Under the pieces are notes generated by a model. That model worked only from the letters and a program-made list of their open reading frames with translations, had not been told where the DNA came from and searched no databases. The position numbers and the translations under genes are program-made. Shown here one piece after another: positions 10,647 to 20,624 of a stretch of 64,000 nt of DNA. Source of the stretch: Entomortierella parvispora (Eukaryota; Mortierellomycota; Mortierellomycetes; Mortierellales; Mortierellaceae); contig OY752140.1 in assembly GCA_963573315.1 (NCBI GenBank), positions 310,001-374,000 on the forward strand, in the 5' to 3' direction. The first letter of the stretch is position 1. Each line of letters opens with the position of its first letter.

Positions 10647-13577
10647 ATGGCCTTATCACAGTCCCTGGTCATCGTCACCGCGTCTGCGGCCCTGGCCCTG
10701 CTTCAATCGGCCTCTGCCAACATCCAATTTGCCCGGATCAACATGACGACGGCGGCCAAACCTGGCGACACTGTCACAGTGTCCTGGACTGACATCCCTG
10801 CGCCCAACAACACAGTCCTCAACACCTTGCCCTTCAACCTCACCCTCCGAGCGTTGTCGGGACAACGGTACAACATTCAAAACTTGGTTCCTCAAACTCA
10901 ATTGACCATCAAGGTCACCCTCCCCTTGAATGCCACAGGAGGACAGCACAGTTTCTATTGCGACTACACGGGCACGGATGGACTCAAGAGCACCAGCACC
11001 AACCAGTTCAACATCACGGGCCCGTATATCACAACCACTTCTGCCGCCCCCATTTCCACTTCCACGTTGACACCCCCTTTGCCAGGCGCGACCAACTCAA
11101 CCTCTAATGACGGTCTTTCGGCAGGTGCTATCGGAGGCATCATTGGCGGCGCGGCGGCGTTATTGTTGATTGTGGCAGGCATCTTCTTTGCCAGAAATCG
11201 TCGTTTGGCTCGTGAACGTGGAGAGAGCGAGCGTCTAGAGGATACCAAGGAACGCTATGAGGACCGTTCGATTGGAGGACGCTCTGGACCATTGCCTCCT
11301 ATGTCTGCACCTTCCGGGGGACCCGATGGATACCCTAAGGATGGTATGGTTTCTGTTCCATTGAATGGTGTACCCGGTTCTCGGCCTCCCCGCCCCAGTG
11401 AGCAGCAGCACGAACCTATGATGATGCACCATTCTAACAGCAGTAATCCTTTTGAAGGTCCTGGCGAGGCCATGATGATGGGCGGAGTTGCGGGAGCAGC
11501 GGCCGCCAATGGAGCCAGGGCTGGATCTCCTTCCATTAGCGGTCCTACTACCTTGTCCCCGCGCCAGCAGCACCATCCTTACAGTCCTCCTCCTCAATTG
11601 AACCAGCAAGCTCCAGGATCTCCCGGTGGACTCATGATGGGTGGCGGTGGAATGTCTCCTCACCAGCAACATCCTTACCCAGGGGCAGGAGGACCTTTCA
11701 ACCACCCACAAAATCAGCAGCAATATCAAAATCAGCACCAACCTGGCGGCAACCGCGATTCTTTCGAGTCTGAACTCGAATCCGCTTATGATCCCTCGCG
11801 CTTTACGTTGCAACAGATGAACGGTCAACAAGGTGGACCCATCATGAGGAACAACTCGAGCGCGATGATGCGAGGAGGTCCCGGGGGTCCCAACAACAAC
11901 GGCAGTCCCCTGTCGCACTCGCCTTCTGGACGATCCAACATGAGCGGCAACGATCCTCGCTACCAAAGCGCCTCGCCCCACCCACACAACCCCTTCCAGG
12001 ATCCTGAACTCATGGCTGCCGCGGCTGGTGGTGCTGGAATGATTGCACATCATCACCAGCAACAACAACAGCAGCAACAATACCAGCAGCAACAGCAGGG
12101 AGGCCGCGCCTCGCCTGTGATGCTGCAGCGCCAGATGTCTCAGAACCGCAACATGAACGGCATGCCTCGTAGCCAGAGCCCAATGGCCCGTTCCGCCTCT
12201 CCTTACAATCGCGAGATTGAGATGCAGCCTTTGGAGGTCCAGCAACATCAGTATGAACAGCAGCAGCGCGTTCTCCAGCGTCAACAGCAACAGAAACAGC
12301 AAGAGCAAGAGCAACAACAGCAGCAGCAACAACAACAGCAACAGCAGTCAGCGCCATCGGCTCCTGTTCAGACCCAGGCAGCAGCTCCCTCCAAGTCCGC
12401 TGTTGATCCTTCGGTGCCTTATAGTCCCGCCAATTTCGACGACAAGACCGAGATTGATGATGATGGTATGCCAGTTTATAACGGATACCGTGATACAATC
12501 TTTGGAGCCTACGCTCCTCAAGCTGATGATGAGGACGAGGAAGGCGACCATGAGGTACCCACCATCCCCGCCTCTGCTCTGGCAAAGGTTGGAGAACAGT
12601 TGCAACAACAGCAGCAGCAGCAAAAGCCCGAGGAAGAGCCATCTAGCGAAGGTGGCTCCAGCGGCGTTCAGCGCAAAAAGTCTGTAAAGTTCACGGGTGT
12701 CCCAGCTTCGGGTCCTATCGTCGTCCCAACGACCGCGATCTCAGCAGCCGCACCTGCTCATCAGCAACAACAGCACCAGCAGAATCAAATGTACCATAGC
12801 GATGGTGAAGGTCATGATGATGAAGAGGACGAGTTCTACGAGGACGAAGATGAGCACGATATCAAGATGCGAATGTTGGAGTCCGAGGTTCCAAGTCCTA
12901 CAGTCTCCTCGAGTAACCCACGCCCTCCTTTTATCAACACCACCCCTGGATCTTCGCCCTTGAACCAGCACAGTCAGCAGCACAGTGGTAATGTTTTGTC
13001 GCCTGTCCGTGGATACGGCTCGCCCACCCAATACCACCAGACTTCCCCCCAGGGCAACCAGTACCAAGGTGGATTCGTCCCACCCCCCGCTGTCCAGCAG
13101 AAGCAGCAGCAACAGTACCAGAGCTCGGCTGCCTCGAGTAATCTGATGGCATCTGGCAACCTCGGCGGATTCTATGAGGATGTGTTGGCGGCCGTTGACA
13201 AGAATGCAAAGACGCTGCCTTCATCTGCCACCTCTCCTACTACAAGCAAACCTTCTTTCCTCCACGGACCCCCTCCTCCTCCTCAACAGTCGACCCAGCA
13301 ACACTACGTGCAACAACAACATATCCCACCTCCACAGTCGATCAACATGCAGCCTGTACCGGCTCACCAAGCAGTCTTTGGGGCCCCATCTCCAAGAATC
13401 GTCCCAGCTGGTCTCCCGGCCAGTTCCGGATCATTTTCGCCTCCTCCTCAGAACGCCAAACCTGTCTTATCCCCTCGCTCGGCGGCTCGTCCTCCTGCCT
13501 CTCAGCAACAGCAACAAAGGACACAACATTACCGAGATGATGACGAGGATGCCTTTTACGAGTCCTCTCTTCTGTAA
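10647..13577 (+). CDS. Kre9/KNH-like type I membrane protein with polyQ cytoplasmic tail
   Basis: Likely a cell-wall or surface sensor-type protein. It is a single exon of 976 residues. Residues 1-24 are a secretion signal ending in SASA. Residues 25-130 are a small ectodomain resembling the Ser/Thr-rich Kre9/KNH N-terminal fold (IQFARINMTTAAKPGDTVTVSW), with several N-glycosylation sequons. A Ser/Thr/Pro stalk follows. One membrane span lies at about 158-182 with small-residue GxxxG-like spacing (GAIGGIIGG), followed by a basic stop-transfer stretch (RNRRLARERG). About 790 residues then form a cytoplasmic tail rich in Gln, Pro, Ser, Gly and His, with repeated polyQ runs, acidic patches (DDEDEEGD; DDEEDEFYEDEDE) and many SP sites. 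The tail ends in DDDEDAFYESSLL, a motif echoed upstream by DEEDEFYED. The unusual length comes from the tail. No catalytic domain is visible. The first ATG is used and is followed directly by the signal peptide. Confidence 0.85.
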   Translation: MALSQSLVIVTASAALALLQSASANIQFARINMTTAAKPGDTVTVSWTDIPAPNNTVLNTLPFNLTLRALSGQRYNIQNLVPQTQLTIKVTLPLNATGGQHSFYCDYTGTDGLKSTSTNQFNITGPYITTTSAAPISTSTLTPPLPGATNSTSNDGLSAGAIGGIIGGAAALLLIVAGIFFARNRRLARERGESERLEDTKERYEDRSIGGRSGPLPPMSAPSGGPDGYPKDGMVSVPLNGVPGSRPPRPSEQQHEPMMMHHSNSSNPFEGPGEAMMMGGVAGAAAANGARAGSPSISGPTTLSPRQQHHPYSPPPQLNQQAPGSPGGLMMGGGGMSPHQQHPYPGAGGPFNHPQNQQQYQNQHQPGGNRDSFESELESAYDPSRFTLQQMNGQQGGPIMRNNSSAMMRGGPGGPNNNGSPLSHSPSGRSNMSGNDPRYQSASPHPHNPFQDPELMAAAAGGAGMIAHHHQQQQQQQQYQQQQQGGRASPVMLQRQMSQNRNMNGMPRSQSPMARSASPYNREIEMQPLEVQQHQYEQQQRVLQRQQQQKQQEQEQQQQQQQQQQQQSAPSAPVQTQAAAPSKSAVDPSVPYSPANFDDKTEIDDDGMPVYNGYRDTIFGAYAPQADDEDEEGDHEVPTIPASALAKVGEQLQQQQQQQKPEEEPSSEGGSSGVQRKKSVKFTGVPASGPIVVPTTAISAAAPAHQQQQHQQNQMYHSDGEGHDDEEDEFYEDEDEHDIKMRMLESEVPSPTVSSSNPRPPFINTTPGSSPLNQHSQQHSGNVLSPVRGYGSPTQYHQTSPQGNQYQGGFVPPPAVQQKQQQQYQSSAASSNLMASGNLGGFYEDVLAAVDKNAKTLPSSATSPTTSKPSFLHGPPPPPQQSTQQHYVQQQHIPPPQSINMQPVPAHQAVFGAPSPRIVPAGLPASSGSFSPPPQNAKPVLSPRSAARPPASQQQQQRTQHYRDDDEDAFYESSLL

Positions 13578-13897
13578 AGACGAAGTCCTCTCTCTCGCCC
13601 AATATTCCCCATTCATTGATTTTCATGTTTTTAGACTGCACTCCATCCACCTCTTTCAATACGTCCTTGCAAGAACAAAAAAAAAGCACCTGCCTTATCC
13701 ACTTTCAATAAATCAAACAATCTTTTCAAAAAAAAGTCATACTCTTCTTCTCCACCAAAGTCTCTTTCTCTCTCCTTCTCTCTCCTTCTCTCTCTCTCGC
13801 TCTCTCTCTCACCATCTCTTACTTATGTTTCTTGGCAATTTTAATGTAATTAATGTTGGAGGTGGTATTCTTAAGCAATTGAGCAAGAAGGTGAACA

Positions 13898-15273
13898 TCA
13901 TGACTCTTTGTGGGCCCTCGTCACCTTTCTAAAGAGACTGAAGCGCCCTTCTTTCCGCTTCTTGGACTCCAGTTCCCGGTATTGACTCTCTGCCTGGTCT
14001 TCAAAGAAGCTTGGTTCAAATTGTGCCAAATGGCCCTTGATCCTCTGCACGTAGCCCTCCACTGCAATGCCGTTGCCAAAGCTTTCCAAGAACGGTTTAT
14101 GACAATAAGGCTCTGTGTTTGCATCCAGTTCCATCAATCGCTCCCAAAGATCCTGCGCACCTCCACTCGGATACGGAAACCGGACATAGTCCATTGCAAA
14201 CACTGTCGCTGGTGGGTTGGGGAGATCAAAGCTGTCCTGGATCTCACGAGCCCATCCCATCAAGGGGACACGCGATTGACTCGCAGGAAGGAGTTCTGGT
14301 GTCGCGTGCGTAAAGACAATGATGAGCTTGGACCAAAAAGCGCGCGTGAACAAACTCTGGTAGGTGAGCAAGGTCTGACGAAAAGTGTTGTCGTAGCTAA
14401 ATTCAAAAACGTCGAAAAAGGAGAGATAAACAGGTTGAGTGAACCACTCTCGCACAGTCCTCTCCAACCCCCAACCCCCAACCCCCACAATTAAAACAGG
14501 GGTTGCTTCCTCTCTTTGTTCCTTTGCTCATACCGATAACGTGTGCATTTGACGACAAACAGGAAGGCATCGACCCCAGCAGCGACTTTGGTCAGTAAGG
14601 TCCCGATTTCATTCACACGATATGGATCATTTAATTTGCCGTTGAACGAGGGGGTATCGATGCAATGCATGACCGGGTTCGAGGGGATGTTGAGAAAGTG
14701 ATTTGTTGCCTTGTCCACATGCTGCGTTACCTCCTACAGTATCAAAAGACAATAATATGAAAGCGAAGATCCGTTAGTCAAAAAAGGAACTAAAAATGGT
14801 TGTTATCCTGCCTGTTTTGATCGCCTCGTTCGCCGCCGCAATGCCATGCAGGAAGGGAATCTATCATGTCTGTTCGTATTTATAGACACGGATCCGGGAA
14901 AAGGGTGGCTCGCCGTTTGACTCTTGTTGAGGAAGAAAGGAAGGAAGACATACGCTGACAGAAGGCTTTGCCAAAAACATTTCCCGGCCGAGGATGGCAT
15001 TGAGGAGCGTGCTTTTTCCTAATCAGAATTCAGAATTCACTGATTAGAGAATGAATGAATGAATGAACAAAGGCAAATCAGACGCCGGTCGAGGGGTAGG
15101 GTGTCCATGTGACATCCACAAACACACCTTCTCCACTCTTTCCGAGAGCCACGATTGTAAACTCTCGGGCGGGAGGGGTAGCCTCTTCAGGGGGTTGTTG
15201 CTGGTGCTGTTCTTGCTGGTGTTGGTGCTGGTGCTGTTGTTGTTGCTGATGTTGCTGTTGTTGCTGTTGTTGC

Positions 15274-15305
<32 letters not shown>

Positions 15306-15354
15306 TTGCTGCTGCTGCCGCTGCTGCTGAGGTAAATGGTGCTGTGGCTGTGGC

Positions 15355-15392
<38 letters not shown>

Positions 15393-15473
15393 TTGCTGCT
15401 GATATTGCTGATATTGCTGATACTGCTGCTGAGAGATGGACCGCTGGGCTGGGTTGCCCTGTGCGGGGTACAT
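13898..15473 (-). CDS. AIG1-type (GIMAP/Toc34-like) GTPase with polyQ N-terminus
   Basis: Four exons give 369 residues: 15473-15128, 15018-14954, 14733-14534, 14396-13898. After about 12 residues comes a tract of some 75 mostly Gln/His residues. A short linker leads into the G domain with P-loop GKSGEGKST at 111-119, split by intron 1 after the second Gly. The nucleotide-binding domain then shows NAILGREMF, IDTPSFNG at the G3 position (the family usually has DTPG), GVDAFLFVVK and LIIVFTHATP at G4. These are hallmarks of the AIG1/Toc34 branch of septin-related GTPases. The C-terminal 100 residues are charged and probably helical, ending in a basic segment (KKRKEGRFSLFRKVTR) that could contact a membrane. 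No transmembrane span is visible. It converges on the Kre9-like gene (320 bases between stops) and is divergent from the phosphatase. Its substrate process is unknown. The start is the first ATG before the polyQ tract; the G-domain assignment does not depend on it. Confidence 0.85.
14464..14486 (-). repeat. CCCCCAA heptamer repeat in intron 3 of AIG1 GTPase gene
   Basis: On the minus (transcript) strand it reads as three runs of five G separated by TT, followed by TTGG, about 50 bases downstream of the exon 3 donor. It resembles a telomere-type repeat and could form a two-tier quadruplex in the pre-mRNA. Confidence 0.6.
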
Positions 15474-16061
15474 TGCGGCTGGGACGGAAGAGGATGGAAG
15501 AGAGGGAGGGTGATGAGAGAGAAAGGAGGAAGAGAAGAAAAGAGAAAGAAGGAAAAAAGGAATGAATGAATTGCACACAATAATGAAAGAGTGGAAAGGG
15601 GCGAATCTCGAGGCGTCAAAGAACTGTCTGGCGGTCTGCAGCACAGCACAGAGCAGCACAGCTCAAGAAGAAGGAAGGAAAGCCCTTCTGGCCGATGGGT
15701 GGGGCTTCCTTTGCTGTCCATGTTCACTCTCTGTTCATCCATCTCATCTTCTCATCTCGTTCTGTCGTCGCTTTGTCGTCGACGCTGCTGATCTCTTGTG
15801 CTGCCAAGAGAGAAACCAGACTCCAAGCACTCGGCCACAGCCCCGCTTGCCCCAAAAGTCCATTTCTTGGAACAGCGGTCAGTGGTCCGGTCCTTTTATT
15901 TCTTTTTCTTCTTTTTCTCTCCATTCACTCCATTCTCCACTCTCGCCTCGTCCGCTTTTCCCATCCTTCCATCGCATCTCCCCTCCTCTTTCCTTTCTCT
16001 CCCCTCCTCTCCACCACCGCCACATTCCACAAGCACCCCATTCCTTGCCTCAAAACAAATC
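15474..16061. promoter_or_regulatory. Divergent promoter region, AIG1 GTPase / PRL phosphatase
   Basis: A 588-base spacer serves two genes transcribed away from each other. The half nearest the GTPase is GA-rich on the plus strand; the half nearest the phosphatase is strongly C/T-rich (about 15890-16020), as is common in fungal leaders. I see no clear TATA element. Confidence 0.5.
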
Positions 16062-17242
16062 ATGCCCAGAGTCAGCATTAGCCCCATCAAAGTGGGCCAG
16101 CTCAGCTTTCTCATCCTCGACTGCCCATCCGATGCCACCTTGCCTGCGTACCTGCCCATTCTCGAGGACCACTCTGTTACTGATCTCGTCCGTATTTGCG
16201 AAGGCAGCCCTTACGATCCAAAGCCCTTGACTGACCTGAACATCCAGGTCCATGACAATATGTATGATCTTTTATCCTCTTCATTTTCTCATCTCGCTTA
16301 AACTATTATACCAACAACCGCACACAGGATCAATCTGTCGCGTGGGGGGAAGAGAAGAAAGGCTGTTTTGTTGTTGTTGCAGGAAAGCATCATCCCATCT
16401 CTGCTCCTCCTCCCCTTTGTCTGCTCTTTCTTTCCCCACACACACTTTTGGTTCAGTATTTTTAACAATCAATTATCCACAATAGGAAATTTCAAGATGG
16501 CACTGCGCCTGGCAAGGACGTAGTCTCCCGATGGCTTGATCTCAACGATGAAGTGTTTTTCAACTCTGCAGGACGGGAACGATGCATCGCCGTCCATTGT
16601 GTCTCTGGGATAGGGAGAGCTCCGGTGAGTAGACAGGATGTCTGTTCTGGAGGATGATGTTGTTCATATTTTTTGGTGGCGTTACATTGTATTTATCATC
16701 TCTTTTTGTGGGGGGATCATGTAGGTTCTTGTTGCCATATCCTTGGTGGAAGGCGGGATGGATCCACTGGTACGAGTCAGCTTTGATGTCTTTTCGTTAG
16801 GAACCGTTGCGGATCAAATTGTGCAAGGACTAGGATTGTCCTTTGAGACTGAAAGACTGACTCGTTTTCGTCATTTCATTTGTTTAGGATGCCATTGCTT
16901 ACATTCGCAAAGTCAGACGAGGTGCACTCAACAGGGCCCAAATTGCTTTCTTGGACAGGTAAAGCACTTTTTTGATTGCTTTGTTTTTGCTGGGACTGGT
17001 TGTTCGGAAGGACAGGGCTATTCTTTACTAACTTGGAATCATTTACATATAGTTACAAGAAGCGGAAACAAGGATTTGGGTCCAAGAAGACGTCAAGTAG
17101 TAAAGTCAGCAGTACTGTTGGAAGTGCTGGCACTAGCACGGCCAAGAACTCGTCCAGCCGTAGCGAAAAGGCATCAGGGTCAGGGCCAGAGAGCGAGAAG
17201 AAGAAGACTGGGTTTATATCCAAGATGTTTGGAAAGAAATGA
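16062..17242 (+). CDS. PRL-type (PTP4A) dual-specificity phosphatase
   Basis: Predicted protein phosphatase of the PRL (phosphatase of regenerating liver) family. Five exons give 214 residues: 16062-16261, 16486-16624, 16725-16769, 16888-16958, 17053-17242. The active-site loop HCVSGIGRAP puts the nucleophile at Cys105 and the P-loop Arg at 111, almost the same positions as in animal PRL. The general-acid Asp is D71 in KFQDG. The downstream VLVAISLVEGGM and AIAYIRKVRRGALNRAQ match the family closely. The last 50 residues differ: Ser/Lys-rich, ending KKKTGFISKMFGKK with no CaaX prenylation box, whereas animal PRLs end in a prenylated CaaX. The basic tail might replace lipid anchoring. The start ATG fits the family N-terminus (VSISPIKVGQLSFLILDCPS). 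Confidence 0.92.
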
Positions 17243-17920
17243 GGATAGATAATAAATTATTCCCATGTTTTTCACGCGGACCAACAGCCAGGCCATACAC
17301 ACAACCAGAAGAAAAAAGCGAGAAAACACACAGGGAAAAGAGCCGGTCTGCCGACAACAAAGTCGGCGGCCGCGAACCGGTTTGTTGCCTTGGTTTGTCT
17401 GCTTTGTTTGGGCGCATCTCCGGGTATCGATTCTCCGCCTTTCACCATCTCTGCCTTCCTTCCTTCCCTTCCTTGCTTCCTTGCTTCTGTCCGTCCTTCC
17501 TTCCTTTCACACCTTTGCCTCTCTTTCCCTTCCTTCTTTCTGCTCCATCATCTCCATTCCACACCCCTCAATCCCTTTTTATTTTATTTTATATTTTTTG
17601 TTTCTTCTTGGACTTCATCCTCGGCGTCTCCTGCTGCTCTGTTTGCATTCCCACGCCGGCCATCTCATCCTGCAGCAACACCGGGATCTAGTCGCAAGTG
17701 CCATCATTACGTTCCCTCCCACCCCCCTTCCCCTTCTCTTTCATTCGACTCGCTCTTATTCCCCCCCCCCCATCTCTTTGAAAGGATCTTGCTCATCTCG
17801 ACATCTAGCGCTCCATCCTCAGGAGAGCATTTTTTTTTGTTCGCGTCAAGTTCCTCCCTTTCCTCAAAGAACCCATTTTTGTTTTTGATACCCCCTCTAC
17901 CCAAACATTTTTTACAGGGC
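17243..17920 (+). promoter_or_regulatory. Leader region of Grainyhead gene, probable 5'-UTR intron acceptor
   Basis: This is 678 bases of strongly C/T-rich sequence. A good acceptor (polypyrimidine run then ACAG at 17914-17917) sits three bases before the ATG at 17921. That suggests a leader intron whose donor I cannot place with confidence. Confidence 0.4.
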
Positions 17921-20624
17921 ATGAATCGCATCAACCATCAGCAGCAACATCACCACAACCAGTCGCAGCAGCAGCAGCAGCAACGCCATCAAAGTCAGTT
18001 TGGTGGTCAACAACAACAGCAGCAGCAGCAGCCAGGACAACACTATTTGCGTGGCTCCTCTCCTCCTGGTTACTCGAACAGCTATAGCAACAACGGCAAT
18101 AACAGCATGCACTACCAGCAATACCAGCCACAGCCGCATCAGCAGCAGCAACTACGCCAGCAATACAATGACAGCTCGTATGGTGGCTCTGACCAGAGTG
18201 GACAGAACCAACATGGAGGACCTCATCAGCAACAGCATCAGTTGCAACTACAACAGCACCATCAACAGCAGCAAAGTAATCAGCAGGAGCAACAACGACA
18301 ACAGCAACAACAGCAGCATCAGCCAAAACAAAACCAGCCACAAAAAAAGAGTCGTGGACAGGCTGCCCAAGAAAGAAGCACTGCCTCAGTGTCTGACGGA
18401 GGTTCCTCTCCGCCACGTTCAGAAGCAGAGGGATCCAAGTAAGTTGGACAGACTCTTGTTCCTTTTACGTCTTTTCTTTGTCCTCGTTTTCTCTGCTACA
18501 AAAGGAGATCAGGGAGGAAGATCGTTGACACATCCGTGCGTTCTTTCCTTCATTTTTATTTTTTTGGTCAATCTCGTGTTAGCTTGCGATTCAAGATTAC
18601 ACTTGAAGCTCAGACTGCAGCCATGCAGCGACAAGAAGAAACGCCAGTGACTTATTTGAACAAAGGTGCGTCTCATTTCTGTTTTGTGTGCAATTAACAA
18701 AAAGTTCCCGACTCTGCTTGCTTTTCTTTTCTGATGTTCTTTGTCTCCATGGATGGAGTTACCATGAAATTTTGTTTGTACTCCCTTGAGGACCCTTTGT
18801 GAATCATTTGTGTCTTCTTTTTCTGGCCAACGGAAACAACAAATCGGACCCCCTCCTCCCCCCCCTTCGCATTCGCGCTAACGCGAAGGTTGTTCTGTCC
18901 GCGTTGGACCTGAATACAAAAAAAAAAAAAGGACTTTCGCCAATTCGCGAGTGGCTCTTTACCTTGACTCAAATCTCTTTCCCTTCTTTTTTTGAAACTC
19001 GTTCTCTACTCTAGGCCAATTCTATACTGTGGCATTGGAGGACAGCGAAGGGTACGACGGCGACATTACCAGCGTGATAAAGGTGACATTCCATGACGCT
19101 TCCCATCGGCGATTGGCGGCCCCTTACTGGAGCTTTTGGCTGAGTCAGCAGGCGAATCCCAAAACTGCTAGAGCTTTGGACATTGGTACGAAAAAGAACG
19201 TCTTTGTATCTTATAACAAATCTCGTTGTTGATCTCGTTTTGATTTTCTCGCTAATAATTTTCTTGTTTTGTTGAACAAAAAACCAATTTAGAGAAGGCC
19301 TCTTCGAGTGGAATGATGGAGGTGCAATCGAAAACGTTTGACAGAATCTCGTTCAAGTGGAATGGAAAGTCGGGTGCCAAATTGATGGTCCGGTTCAATT
19401 GTCTCTCGACGGACTTCTCAAGGATCAAGGGAGTCAAGGGTATTCCATTGCGAGTTCACATGGATACGATCCTGGATGGTATCGGCGGCACTCATCCTAG
19501 CAGCAAAAGCGTTAGCAATGGCAACAACAATTCGTTGGATGGGCAGTCGATAGAAAGATCTTTTGCAAAGATCAAACTCTTCCGTGATAAGGTAAAAAAA
19601 GAAAATCCAGGAGATGCCAATTTTAATATTATTCAAGAAAACTATTCTATATTTTTTGCACGGCCTTGAATAACTCATTCTCTCTGTTCACCTGTTCACG
19701 GTCAAATAGGGAGCAGAGCGAAAGAACAAGGATGATCATAAGCACCTCGAAAAGATGTGGGACAAGATGCGGGGCAAGAATGCAGACACGAATCCGCTCG
19801 TGAATATGTTGGCCCCGGTCCAGAGTGTGTCCCTGTTCTCGGAATGTCTAGATCATCCCGAGGGATCGGGCGAGGACGAAACCTTGGACCTCTCAGAGAC
19901 CTTGGCCCTGGATTCAGAGGCTGATGGTGGCAACGGCGAAGACAGCAACAGTGCTGGCGACAGGGGATCTTCTGGTTCTGCAAGAGGTGATTCTGAGAAC
20001 CGATTGGCATCGCCTGCTGTAGGGGGCGGCGGTGGGGAGTCGACTTTGTCCTCCAACTCTTTACAACATCAACCACCCCCCTCCAAGAAGAGACGCCGCG
20101 CGACTGCCGATAATGGTGGCGAGGGCGATGGAGGACATGGCGGTTCAGGATATAGTCAGCAGCAGCAACAACACCAAGGGGATTATTCTCAACATGGATC
20201 CCAGGTCGGATTTCCATTATCATCTTCATCAGGCTCGACCTCATCGGCCTTGGTTCATGGAGGTGGGAGTGGGGGGTTTTCTTCAGAATTGTTTTTGGAC
20301 CGGGACCCAAACTATGTGCCGACGACGGTGGCACGCAAGCGTCGGCCGGTGCTCTGTCTCTACATCAAGATTGGAGGCGAGACCGTGTACAGGGCCGTAT
20401 ACCTGGAAAAGCTCACCCTCGCGGACTTGACGCAAAAACTGTCCGAGAAGCTCGAGATTCAGTCGTCGACCATCTCGTGCGTGTACCGAAAGACGAACAA
20501 GAAGGAGCTGATGGTCCGAATGGACGATGCGATGGTGGCGCAGATGGGCGATGAACTCGATATGATTGTGGATTACGAGTTCAATCAGATGGACGGAAGT
20601 GTCAACTTGACGCTCAAGTATTGA
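17921..20624 (+). CDS. Grainyhead/CP2-family transcription factor
   Basis: Predicted nuclear DNA-binding factor. Five exons give 661 residues: 17921-18438, 18583-18665, 19015-19185, 19293-19591, 19710-20624. Residues 1-172 are a Gln/His/Ser-rich tract. The CP2/Grainyhead domain begins at about 174 (LRFKITLEAQTAA) and includes the family signature TYLNKGQFYTVAL, then IKVTFHDASHRRLAAPYWSF, FKWNGKSGAKLMVRFNC, and GIPLRVHMDTI followed by RSFAKIKLFRDKGAERK and MWDKMRGK. A disordered Ser/Gly linker with a basic cluster (SKKRRRA) leads to a C-terminal domain of about 95 residues (RPVLCLYIKIGGETVYRAVY to the end) that fits the ubiquitin-like dimerisation module of this family. Fungal members are known to act in cell-wall remodelling and spore separation; that role here is inference. 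The start could be upstream if a leader exon is coding. Confidence 0.9.

Noticed and set aside
11235-12341. Long minus-strand open frame inside the Kre9-like gene
   Set aside because: It is antisense to polyQ codons (poly-Leu) and has no coding character of its own.
15063-15569. Plus-strand Leu- and Ala-rich frames opposite the AIG1 polyQ tract
   Set aside because: They are shadows of CAG/CAA repeats; the minus-strand frame continues into the conserved G domain.
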